Assembly (NCBI RefSeq): GCF_902459615.1
Contig: NZ_CABPSA010000001.1
Coordinates: 558,001-622,000, forward strand
Length of the DNA stretch: 64,000 nt
Direction of reading: 5' to 3'
Source: Pandoraea commovens
GTDB taxonomy: Bacteria > Pseudomonadota > Gammaproteobacteria > Burkholderiales > Burkholderiaceae
The notes under the pieces: generated by a model
Told to the model about the DNA's origin: nothing
The model's database searches: none
The model's input: only the letters and a program-made list of their open reading frames with translations
Part shown: positions 7,770 through 14,884 of the stretch, in pieces
How positions within the stretch are numbered: the stretch's first letter is position 1
How the letters are laid out: each line of letters starts with the position of its first letter
Translations under genes and position numbers: made by a program

Positions 7770-9002
7770 ATGGATGTTCAACCTTTCGGCGTACGTGCCG
7801 ACAATGCCATCGCAAACCTGCGTGACAAGGTTCCCGTAGCCACGGATCGCTGGAATGACATGCTCGGGCCGATGCATGCCACGGCTTTCACCGTCGCGGG
7901 CGCACCGCTCGACGTGGTCAAGGACATCCAGGCCGCGCTGGTGCGTGCGCAGGAAGCCGGTACGACCTTGTCGCAGTTCCGCAAAGACTTCGACGCGACG
8001 GTACAGCGATCAGGCTGGGCTTATCGTGGCTCGCGCGGCTGGCGCACGGAGTTGATTTTTCGGGCGAACATGCACTCGGCCTATATGGCCGGGCGTTGGC
8101 AGCAAATCGTTGAGAATGCTGACCGCCGCCCGTTCCTTGAATATCGGGCTGTGCTCGACAGCAAGACTCGGCCTCAACATCGTGCGTGGAATGGCACAAT
8201 TTTGCCGGTCACGTCGCCGTTCTGGCGAACGCATTACCCTCCATGCGGCTGGAATTGCCGATGCACAGTACGTTCATACTCCGAGGCTGAAATGTCGACG
8301 GCCGGCAAACAGGCGTCGAACGAACCCGACGTCCGTTATCGGCTGATCACCAACGCCGACGGTGAAGTCACCGATCGCGTGCCTCAAGGGATTGATCCCG
8401 GCTGGGATCACAACGTCGGCCAGTCCTGGCTGGGGCCGGATATGGCACTTGGCCAGAAGCTGGCGAGCCTCCCGGTGGACATGCAAAACAACGCGATCAT
8501 GAATTCGGTCGGCCTTGAGTATCGCAATGCGATGCGGCAGCGCTGGAGTGATTGGCTTGATCGGCCGGTGACGTCAACCCAAGTGGCAGAGCCTGCGGTT
8601 GCCGGCTTTATGGAAGCCGAACTGCCGGCGATCATTGCGCAGGAGTTCCCCGCGTACTCGACGGAATCGCTTGTCGCGGTCGCCCAGGCGGGGGCGGACG
8701 AAGCCATCGCGTCGGCCGGGGAAATGGCCGCGCTGTCGAGCTGGCCCCGCCCGTGGCAGGAGCGCGTGCCCTCGCTGCTGTGGGATTACAAGGCTGTGCT
8801 GGTCGACACGACAGATAACGGGGCAACTCCGCTTGTCATTCTTGTGCCAGACGGGAAGATCGCGGGGAAACAGCCTGTCATTCGGCTGCGACTCGACCAG
8901 GTTTCGAACGGGAATCAAACAGGAACCGGAATCGAACTCGGGACAATGGACCCGGCCGAGATGTCATCGCCTCGATTCCGGGTCGTTGGCGGCTCACTTT
9001 GA
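7770..9002 (+). CDS. Phage head morphogenesis protein (Mu gpF / SPP1 gp7 domain)
   Basis: This 410-residue protein has the SPP1 gp7 / Mu F-type minor head domain at about residues 85-170: ELIFRANMHSAYMAGRW, then D-SKTRPQHRAWNGTILP, then FW-THYPPCGWNCRC. The Pro-Pro and Cys-Arg-Cys cluster is typical. The C-terminal 100 residues are a separate mixed alpha/beta region that I cannot assign. Its length is near the Mu gpF size (about 430), so the gene looks complete although nothing of the following head genes remains. It is the last intact prophage gene in the window. Confidence 0.87.
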   Translation: MDVQPFGVRADNAIANLRDKVPVATDRWNDMLGPMHATAFTVAGAPLDVVKDIQAALVRAQEAGTTLSQFRKDFDATVQRSGWAYRGSRGWRTELIFRANMHSAYMAGRWQQIVENADRRPFLEYRAVLDSKTRPQHRAWNGTILPVTSPFWRTHYPPCGWNCRCTVRSYSEAEMSTAGKQASNEPDVRYRLITNADGEVTDRVPQGIDPGWDHNVGQSWLGPDMALGQKLASLPVDMQNNAIMNSVGLEYRNAMRQRWSDWLDRPVTSTQVAEPAVAGFMEAELPAIIAQEFPAYSTESLVAVAQAGADEAIASAGEMAALSSWPRPWQERVPSLLWDYKAVLVDTTDNGATPLVILVPDGKIAGKQPVIRLRLDQVSNGNQTGTGIELGTMDPAEMSSPRFRVVGGSL

Positions 9003-9213
9003 GCGATCAGTGGATGTGTTCTTGGCAGATGCCGGACGAATTATTGGCGAAATTGTCGTCGGATTTTGTTAGTTTTTGGGTCAAATTAAACGTCTGATCA
9101 ACAATTTGACTTATCCACAGCCCGAGGACCACCCGACAAGGCTTTTCGGGCATTTTTCGACCTTTTTAGACCTTCCTGGAGTAGGTCAATCTAAACAGTC
9201 CCCCTCTTTAGAG
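9003..9213. other. Prophage edge / junction segment, AT-richer, no clear gene
   Basis: About 210 bp between the end of the head morphogenesis gene and the dapA-like remnant. It is visibly poorer in GC than both flanks. It contains a 27-codon open frame (9014-9097) of unknown meaning, three imperfect direct repeats CTTTTCGGG (9142), ATTTTTCGACC (9152) and TTTTTAGACC (9163) spaced about 10-11 bp, and an imperfect inverted repeat TTTAGACCT / AGGTCaaTCTAAA (9166-9195). Such repeats could be transposase-binding sites at the right end of a Mu-like phage, with the end at a CA dinucleotide near 9215-9216. This is inference. Confidence 0.4.
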
Positions 9214-9690
9214 ACATTGCTCACGCTGGCCGGTCACGCCAACATTCGTGGCATCAAGGATTGCGGCGGCAACGCGCACACGACGCAGGCATTGATCGCC
9301 GATGGACGTCTGTCCGTCCTTGCGGGCGAAGATCATCAACTACTGTCGACACTGACGATGGGCGGCCACGGCGCGATTATTGCGTCGTCGCATTGCCGTC
9401 CGGCCCATTTCGCGGCGCTCTATCGTGCCGTACGCGCGCAGCAACTCGACGTCGCGCGCGTGCTCTTTCATGCACTCATGCCAGTCGTGAAGTTGCTGTT
9501 TGCCGAAGCGAACCCCGGTCCGGTGAAGGCGTGGCTCGCGCGTGAAGGCTGGCTGGAAGACGTGCTGCGCGCGCCGATGACGAGTGCATCACCGGCGCTT
9601 GCGCAGCAGTTAGTGGATGCGGTCGCCGCCATCGACACTGCGTTCGGTGCGAAGGCAGCGCAAGGGGCCGCGATCGCCGACGCCGCCTGA
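9211..9690 (+). pseudogene. 3' fragment of a DapA/DHDPS-family gene (5' part missing)
   Basis: From about 9214 the frame reads TLLTLAGHANIRGIKDCGG..., the C-terminal part of a dihydrodipicolinate-synthase/N-acetylneuraminate-lyase family TIM barrel. The GIKD segment carries the Schiff-base lysine, 'VLAGEDHQLL' and 'GGHGAIIASSH' follow the family layout, and the C-terminal helices run to the stop at 9690. About 158 of the usual 290-300 residues remain; the catalytic Tyr and the Thr-Thr substrate loop are gone. No plausible start exists: the frame runs back into the phage-like segment to a TTG. The missing half may lie beyond the other prophage end, left of the window. Confidence 0.8.
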
Positions 9691-9707
9691 CGGGAAGACG
9701 GCGATGG

Positions 9708-9731
9708 GCGCGTCGTCAGGCGACGACGCGC
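9708..9731. terminator. 10-bp stem-loop between convergent genes
   Basis: GCGCGTCGTC and GACGACGCGC form a perfect 10-bp stem with a 4-nt loop. It spans the MCP stop codon (9716-9718) and lies 18 bp after the dapA-like remnant. No T-run on either side. It could act as a bidirectional transcription barrier; confidence is limited by the absence of a U tract. Confidence 0.4.
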
Positions 9732-11353
9732 AGATGCCTGTCGTCGGGTGCGGCGAGCCTCGGCGTCATGGACACGGGATGGTGCGCAAAGTCACCGTGC
9801 GCAACGACGCCGCTGTCCACGCGGAACTTCGACGTCTCGCTCACGAGGTCGGCGGCCTGCTGACGCATATGCTCAGCCGCCGCCGCAGCCTCCTCGACGA
9901 GTGCTGCGTTCTGCTGCGTCACCTGATCCATCTGCGCGACGGCCTGATTGACCTGTTCGATGCCACGTGCCTGCTCATCGCTCGCCGCCGCGATTTCGGT
10001 GATGAGTTCGCTCACACGACGCACGGACACCACGATCTGATCCATCGTGCGACCGGCGACTTCCACACGCGACGAGCCGTCCTGCACCTGCTGAACCGAC
10101 GCCGCGATCAGTTCGCGGATGTCCTTGGCGGTGCCCGCCGAGCGCTGCGCCAGCGTACGCACTTCACCCGCCACGACAGCGAACCCGCGACCTTGCTCGC
10201 CCGCACGCGCAGCTTCCACCGCCGCATTGAGCGCGAGAATGTTGGTCTGGAAGGCGATGCCTTCGATAGCAGTGATCATCTCGCTCATACGTGCCGAGGC
10301 GCTGGCCATGGCCTGCATCGTCTCTACGACGGCGCGCACGCTGCTTGCCCCGGCATCCGCCACGCCCGACGCCTCCTGCGACAGACGCTTCGCTTCGACG
10401 GCATGCTCGACGTTCTGACGCACGGTCGACGTCAGTTCTTCCATCGACGCCGCCGTCTCCTCAAGCGAGGCGGCTTGCTCTTCCGTACGCTGCGACAAAT
10501 CAGTGTTGCCCTGCGCGATCTCACGCGCGGCGGTGTCGATGGCACCCGATGCGCCCTGAATGTTGCGCACCAGATGACTCAGTTGTGCGATGGCCGTGTC
10601 CAACGCGTTGGCCATCTCGCCGATTTCGTCGCGGCTTGCCACTTGCACGCGATGCGTCAGATCGCCGTTGGCGAGCGCCGAAGCCCCTTCCGAGACGGCA
10701 CGCACCGGACGCGTCACCGAACGCGCAATCGCCATACCCGCCACCACGGACAACGTCACCGACAGCAATAACGTCGCGAACAGCCAAACGCGGGCGGACA
10801 GATAGGCGTCGTTAGCGTCGGCCGCTTCCTTCGCGCTCACCGCCTTGCCAACGCCCATCAGGTCGTCGAGTGGCGAGAAGAACGCCAGTTGCGCCTTCTG
10901 GAGACTGCCCAGCAGTTGCGCCTTGGCACCGGCGTAGTCGCCGTTGTGCACGAGCGTTTTGAACACGTCAAGTTGCTTGCCGTACTCCGCGCTGGCCTGC
11001 GTGAGCGTTTGATAGAGCGCCTTGCCTTTCTCCGTGTAGAACATCGTCGCCATGCCCTCGATGCTCTTCAGGTTCGCCTGACGCAGCTCCTCGATCTTCT
11101 TCAGGCGCGTATCGAGCTGCGAAGCGTCTTCGGACATCGCAATGTCGCGCAGCAGCACAGCCACATAGGCCGCGCGATCCTTCAGGTTATGGAATTCGAG
11201 AATCTTGTTGTTCAGGTCGGACACGATGAGTTGCGTGTTCGTGTCCATCGTCGCCATCTTCGTCACGGCGACGACCGCCACGACCAACAGCATGAGAACG
11301 TTAAGGGAAAAGGCGGCGGCGAGCCGTTTGCTGATACTCAGATTCTTGAACAT
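9716..11353 (-). CDS. Methyl-accepting chemotaxis protein
   Basis: This 545-residue chemoreceptor has TM1 at about residues 11-32, a four-helix-bundle type periplasmic sensor at about 33-190 (EFHNLKDRAAYVAVLLRDIA, TRLKKIEELR), TM2 at about 190-212 and a HAMP domain. The conserved signalling hairpin tip I-AFQTNILALNAAVEAARAGEQGRGFAVVA is intact. Glu/Gln pairs for CheR/CheB methylation are visible (RTEEQAASLEETAAS). No C-terminal NWETF-type CheR tether is present. It should signal through CheW/CheA to flagellar motors; the ligand is unknown. It is a lone receptor away from a che cluster, with a sigma-28-like promoter upstream. Confidence 0.95.
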   Translation of the reverse strand: MFKNLSISKRLAAAFSLNVLMLLVVAVVAVTKMATMDTNTQLIVSDLNNKILEFHNLKDRAAYVAVLLRDIAMSEDASQLDTRLKKIEELRQANLKSIEGMATMFYTEKGKALYQTLTQASAEYGKQLDVFKTLVHNGDYAGAKAQLLGSLQKAQLAFFSPLDDLMGVGKAVSAKEAADANDAYLSARVWLFATLLLSVTLSVVAGMAIARSVTRPVRAVSEGASALANGDLTHRVQVASRDEIGEMANALDTAIAQLSHLVRNIQGASGAIDTAAREIAQGNTDLSQRTEEQAASLEETAASMEELTSTVRQNVEHAVEAKRLSQEASGVADAGASSVRAVVETMQAMASASARMSEMITAIEGIAFQTNILALNAAVEAARAGEQGRGFAVVAGEVRTLAQRSAGTAKDIRELIAASVQQVQDGSSRVEVAGRTMDQIVVSVRRVSELITEIAAASDEQARGIEQVNQAVAQMDQVTQQNAALVEEAAAAAEHMRQQAADLVSETSKFRVDSGVVAHGDFAHHPVSMTPRLAAPDDRHLRVVA

Positions 11354-11678
11354 CGGTGGTTGCGCGATTCGTCCTGGGGGTCTTGGTTTCGCCCTGCCGC
11401 CGGCACGCGCGGCAGGTCACTGTCTCTCTGCGTACCGCTTTCGGTACCTCTGACGAGACTTAACGAGTGCTTTTCACGAAACTTGAGCCTTGCCGCGACA
11501 AATTCGCGCGACACCCCGCAAACGCCCGCCAGGCAGGGCGTTCCACTGGTGGAAAAGCGCACCAAAATGGGGTCCTAACAACGCTAATTGCGTATCCACC
11601 AAATATATCAAGCCACCTGATTACATCGACGTTGAGCGCAATGCCGAACGGGTGACGACGATGCGGGTTGCGTCCCTC
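11354..11678. other. Intergenic region upstream of MCP gene
   Basis: This 325-bp gap lies between the MCP start and the 3' end of the ydcZ-like gene, both on the minus strand. It contains the sigma-28-like promoter described separately. The part 11575-11665 is AT-richer (CACCAAATATATCAAG) without an open frame that looks real. I see no T-run terminator for the ydcZ-like gene. Confidence 0.5.
11460..11486 (-). promoter_or_regulatory. Sigma-28 (FliA)-like promoter for the MCP gene
   Basis: On the minus strand, TCAAGTTT (the TCAA at 11486-11483) is followed by exactly 15 bases and then CTCGTTAA (11467-11460), resembling the FliA consensus TAAA-N15-GCCGATAA (the -10 box matches at 5 of 8 positions). 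It lies about 107 bp upstream of the MCP start codon, leaving a leader of about 100 nt. Chemoreceptor genes are classic FliA targets, which supports the reading. Confidence 0.55.
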
Positions 11679-12212
11679 TCAGGAAACGATGGACTTCGCC
11701 GCGACCGCCCCTGTCGCCCCCGTTGATGCCGCGCGCGTTCCCCATTGCACGACGAGCATGCCCAGGACAATGAGCGCCACGCCTGCGATACGCGCGAGAT
11801 TGACGGGCTTGGCGGCAAGTCCCATCAGCCCGAAGTGGTCGATGATCAGCGACGCGACGACCTGCCCCGCCACAACACAGACGATGAAGTTCGCCGCCCC
11901 CAGACGCGGCGTGAGCACCAGCGCCGCCGTGATGTAAGCCACGCCCGCAATACCGCCGATCCACAGCCACCACGGCCCGCGCGCGGCGGCGCCAATGTCC
12001 GGCAACCCGGCGCGCATGCCGATCAGCACGGGCAGCACAACGATAAGACTCACGAGCAACGACGCCACCGTCGCCCACAGCGGATGACCCAGTGCGCGCC
12101 CAAGCGCTGCGTTGCTGCCAGCCTGAAACGGGACAACAGCACCGGCCAGCATCGCGATGACGAGCGGCAGCAAGACTGTCGCGGGGATTTGGGGTGTCAT
12201 TGATGCATTCAT
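11679..12212 (-). CDS. DMT-family transporter, YdcZ/DUF606 type
   Basis: This 177-residue very hydrophobic protein has about five membrane helices. It matches the YdcZ (DUF606) branch of the drug/metabolite transporter superfamily: an N-terminal 'AGAVVPFQAGSNAALGRALGHPLWATVAS' region, a GGIAGVAY segment and a final 'GVALIVLGMLVVQWG' helix. The ATG at 12212 has GAGG 8 nt upstream. Members are about 150 residues and probably work as dimers; the substrate is unknown. It is divergent from a LysR regulator at 12310 with a shared palindromic site, so that regulator probably controls it. Confidence 0.8.
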   Translation of the reverse strand: MNASMTPQIPATVLLPLVIAMLAGAVVPFQAGSNAALGRALGHPLWATVASLLVSLIVVLPVLIGMRAGLPDIGAAARGPWWLWIGGIAGVAYITAALVLTPRLGAANFIVCVVAGQVVASLIIDHFGLMGLAAKPVNLARIAGVALIVLGMLVVQWGTRAASTGATGAVAAKSIVS

Positions 12213-12261
12213 GAAGTGACCTCTTTATTCGTAAAAATCGCTTGCCTTCAGCATGAGTCAT

Positions 12262-12280
12262 CCATTTCAATAATGGAAAT
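12262..12280. promoter_or_regulatory. LysR-type operator in the ydcZ-like/LysR divergent region
   Basis: ATTTC-N7-GAAAT (12264-12280) and the overlapping CCATT-N5-AATGG (12262-12276) are perfect inverted repeats in the 97-bp gap between the divergent transporter and LysR genes. AT-rich dyads of this kind, with the T-N11-A pattern, are typical LTTR recognition sites. Confidence 0.55.
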
Positions 12281-12309
12281 TCTAATTCGTCACATAAACT
12301 ATTCGTTAC

Positions 12310-13209
12310 ATGGATGACCTGCGTCGAATCGACCTCAATCTGTTGCTGACGCTGCACGCCTTGCTCGCGGAGCGCCATGTGTCGCGCGCAGCGTTGCGGC
12401 TGCATCGCAGCCAACCGGCAGTAAGCCACGCGCTGGCGCAACTTCGCGGCATCTTCGATGACCCGCTGTTGGTACGACGCGACGGCGGCCTCGCATTGAC
12501 TTCGCGAGCGCTGGAACTACAACGTCCGCTTGAAGACGCCCTCGACCAGTTGCAAGGGTTGCTGCACGCGCCGGCGTTCGATCCACGCCGGGCGAAGCGG
12601 ACCTTTCGTATCGCGCTCTCCGATTACGGCTCGCGCGTCTCGCTGCCTCAACTCACGCGACGCGTGCGAGAGCAAGCACCGGGCATCGACCTTGCGGCAA
12701 CGCAAGCAAGCCGCGAAGCGATGCTCACCCAGCTACTCGACGGTGAAATCGATCTGGCGCTGGGTGTGTTTCACGAATTTCCGGGGGAATTGGAGACGCA
12801 GACGCTGTTCGAAGAATCGTTCATCTGTCTGGCGGATCGCACCACGCTGCCTGCGCGCGGTGGTCTGACGATGGCGGCATGGCTGGCGCGCCCGCATGTG
12901 CTGGTCGCGATGCGTCCGGGGGCGGACAACGAGATCGATCAGGCACTTGGGGAGCTGGGACACACGCGGCGCGTAGCCGTCACGCTGCCGCACTGGAGCA
13001 TCGCGCCGGAGTTGATTGCGGGGACGGATCTAATTCTGACGGTCGCGCAAACGGCCGTCGCGCATCTGCGCCACGACCGCCAGTTGCGCCGCTTCGCCGC
13101 GCCGTTTGCGGTACCGCCTTTTCTGTTTCAGGCGGCTTGGCATGCGCGACGCGATGTGGACCCCGCGCATCGATGGCTGCGCGAACAGATCGCGGAGATC
13201 TGCCGCTAG
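12310..13209 (+). CDS. LysR-family transcriptional regulator
   Basis: This 299-residue LTTR has an N-terminal winged HTH (residues about 6-65: LDLLLTLHALLAERHVSRAALRLHRSQPAVSHALAQLR, with the 'F-DPLLVRR-GG' wing typical of the NodD/LeuO/PcpR-like group), then a periplasmic-binding-like effector domain (about 95-295). It is divergent from the YdcZ-like transporter and probably regulates it together with its own gene. The effector is unknown. Confidence 0.9.
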   Translation: MDDLRRIDLNLLLTLHALLAERHVSRAALRLHRSQPAVSHALAQLRGIFDDPLLVRRDGGLALTSRALELQRPLEDALDQLQGLLHAPAFDPRRAKRTFRIALSDYGSRVSLPQLTRRVREQAPGIDLAATQASREAMLTQLLDGEIDLALGVFHEFPGELETQTLFEESFICLADRTTLPARGGLTMAAWLARPHVLVAMRPGADNEIDQALGELGHTRRVAVTLPHWSIAPELIAGTDLILTVAQTAVAHLRHDRQLRRFAAPFAVPPFLFQAAWHARRDVDPAHRWLREQIAEICR

Positions 13210-13225
13210 AATCCGCCGTTAGACG

Positions 13226-13903
13226 TCAGTGATCTTCGAGGAAGCCGCTGTCGATAGCGTCGGCGATCATCCGGTGGGCGAGTTCTCCGAGCGCGGGGGA
13301 CGCGTCGCCGATCACATGCATCAGCTTGCGCACTTGCGATGCTTTGATCGAGCGCTCGGCCCAGACGCGACCGTGCGTGTGATAGCTGTGCAGCAGCGGC
13401 TGGAGCCGGTCCATCGCGCGCGCGAACTTGGCGTCCACCGTCTCGCGCGCTTCGAACTCCTCCCACAGCGCGCGATACGATTTCGCCTGATCCACGGGCA
13501 ACAGATTGAAGATGCGCTCGGCCGCCGCCTGCTCGCGTTCGTGCTGATCCTGCGCGGCCACGGCGTCGTAGGCATAGGTGTCGCCAGCATCGATCTCGAC
13601 CAGATCGTGGATCAGCAGCATGAGCATGACGCGGGCAATCTGCGTGCCCTGTGGCGCATACTCGGCCAGCACCGTCGCCATCAATGCCATTTCCCAACTG
13701 TGCTCGGCATCGTTCTCGAAACGCTTTCCGGTGATCAGCAACGTGTTGCGCCAGGTCTCTTTGAGCGCATCCACTTCGCGCATGAACAACAACTGTGCTC
13801 TGAGACGAGCGGGCACATCGATCCGGCTGAAATCGCTCGGAATGTTCACGCTCGCCGCCTCTGGTTCCGCGTGCGTTGCATCGCGCTGATTACGCATGTC
13901 CAT
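13226..13903 (-). CDS. HD-domain 5'-deoxynucleotidase-like hydrolase (YfbR/HDDC2 type)
   Basis: This 225-residue soluble enzyme uses ATG 13903, because TGGAG lies 6 nt before it; the in-frame GTG at 13927 and ATG at 13915 lack such a site. Metal-binding HD-family residues are visible: His in 'NDAEHSWEMALMA', the HD pair in 'LMLLIHDLVEIDAGD', and a downstream Asp in 'AMDRLQPLLHSY'. The 'R-VDALKETWRN' start and 'E--FE' helix fit the HD_3 family that includes YfbR and human HDDC2, dephosphorylating deoxynucleoside monophosphates. It is convergent with LysR 12310 with a 16-bp gap. Confidence 0.82.
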   Translation of the reverse strand: MDMRNQRDATHAEPEAASVNIPSDFSRIDVPARLRAQLLFMREVDALKETWRNTLLITGKRFENDAEHSWEMALMATVLAEYAPQGTQIARVMLMLLIHDLVEIDAGDTYAYDAVAAQDQHEREQAAAERIFNLLPVDQAKSYRALWEEFEARETVDAKFARAMDRLQPLLHSYHTHGRVWAERSIKASQVRKLMHVIGDASPALGELAHRMIADAIDSGFLEDH

Positions 13904-13971
13904 CTGATACTCCATTGGGTAGCCCACGATTATCGCCGCGATTCCCGTTCACGGCGCATCAGCGTGAGTGC

Positions 13972-14766
13972 TTATCCCTTACCCAGCGGCGGACGGCTCG
14001 GAAAGCCCGCCATGTTGCTCAGTTGTGCCAGCTCGTTGGCCGCTTCGAGCATCAGCCCGGAGAACTCGTGAATCTTCTTCGCCGTGAGCCGCACCCGGGG
14101 CGCTGCGAGACTGATGACCCCCACGCAACGCGAGCCGCTCACGACAGGCACCGCCACCGCCGCCATGCGTGGTGCGAAGACTTCGTCGATCATCGCGTAA
14201 CCCCGCACGCGCGCGGCGTGCAGAAAACCCAGCAATGCTTTGAGCGTCGTCGGCGCATTCGGTCCGAACTCGTTCGGTTGTCCGAAGCCTTGCTTGAGCA
14301 CGAGCGACGCCGCCTGTTCGTCGGTCATCGTCATGAGCCACGCATGGCCCGTGGACGTGCAGGAGAGTTGCGCTGCATGTCCCATGTCCGGGTCGTAGCG
14401 AAAGCCCGTTCGCTGACCGTCGGCGCGGCCCACCCAGATGATGGCGTCGCAGTCGACCAGCGACAGACGCACCAGCCCGGCCGTCTGCGCAGCGAGACGT
14501 TCGATGATCGGCTGTGCGATGTCCGCGATGCCCGTCAGACTCAGAAATTCGAGCCCGTTCGACGTCATGCGCATCGTGAGGATGTAACGGCCGTGATCGA
14601 CCAGTTGCCTGACGTATCCGCTCTCGACCAGCTCGGTCAGCACGCGGTGACAGGTGCTGCGCGGCAGTGACAGCGCTTCGGCAATCGCGACAAGGCCCGC
14701 GCCCTCACCTTCCGACGCCAGCAAATCGAGAATTCTCAGCCCGTTTTTCAGTGACATCGACGTCAT
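13972..14766 (-). CDS. IclR-family transcriptional regulator
   Basis: This 264-residue protein has an N-terminal winged HTH (about residues 5-60: NGLRILDLLASEGEGAGLVAIAEALSLPRSTCHRVLTELVESGYV) and a C-terminal IclR effector domain with the family 'CTSTGHAWLMTM' and 'GVISLAAPRVRLT' segments. ATG 14757 is an alternative start. It is divergent from an MHS transporter and AroQ-like gene, the usual layout for regulators of shikimate, quinate or aromatic acid catabolism. A palindrome directly upstream of its start codon suggests autorepression. Confidence 0.92.
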   Translation of the reverse strand: MTSMSLKNGLRILDLLASEGEGAGLVAIAEALSLPRSTCHRVLTELVESGYVRQLVDHGRYILTMRMTSNGLEFLSLTGIADIAQPIIERLAAQTAGLVRLSLVDCDAIIWVGRADGQRTGFRYDPDMGHAAQLSCTSTGHAWLMTMTDEQAASLVLKQGFGQPNEFGPNAPTTLKALLGFLHAARVRGYAMIDEVFAPRMAAVAVPVVSGSRCVGVISLAAPRVRLTAKKIHEFSGLMLEAANELAQLSNMAGFPSRPPLGKG

Positions 14767-14767
14767 C

Positions 14768-14801
14768 TTCCATAATGTGGAATGGAGTTCCGGTCTGGAA
14801 C
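14768..14801. promoter_or_regulatory. Paired palindromic operators for the IclR regulator
   Basis: Two perfect dyads sit side by side. TTCCA-N5-TGGAA is at 14768-14782 and GTTCC-N5-GGAAC at 14787-14801; their centres are 19 bp apart and the half-sites are related (TTCC/GGAA). TTCC/GGAA dyads fit IclR-family sites. They begin 2 bp upstream of the regulator's start codon and about 85-115 bp upstream of the transporter start, so one protein could control both directions. Confidence 0.7.
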
Positions 14802-14884
14802 GACCTCTCCGGTGCGCGCAAACAATAGCACTTGTTCGTCGCCAGAAACGAACGTTTCAATATATCGAGAACTCAGGAGACAAC

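Noticed and set aside
9111-9119. TTATCCACA, a perfect DnaA box
   Set aside because: Only one copy, no AT-rich unwinding element or iterons around it and no replication gene nearby; a chance or isolated regulatory site at most.
9617-10771. 384-codon open frame antisense to the MCP gene
   Set aside because: Arg/His-rich product typical of the opposite strand of high-GC coding DNA; the MCP on the other strand is unmistakable.
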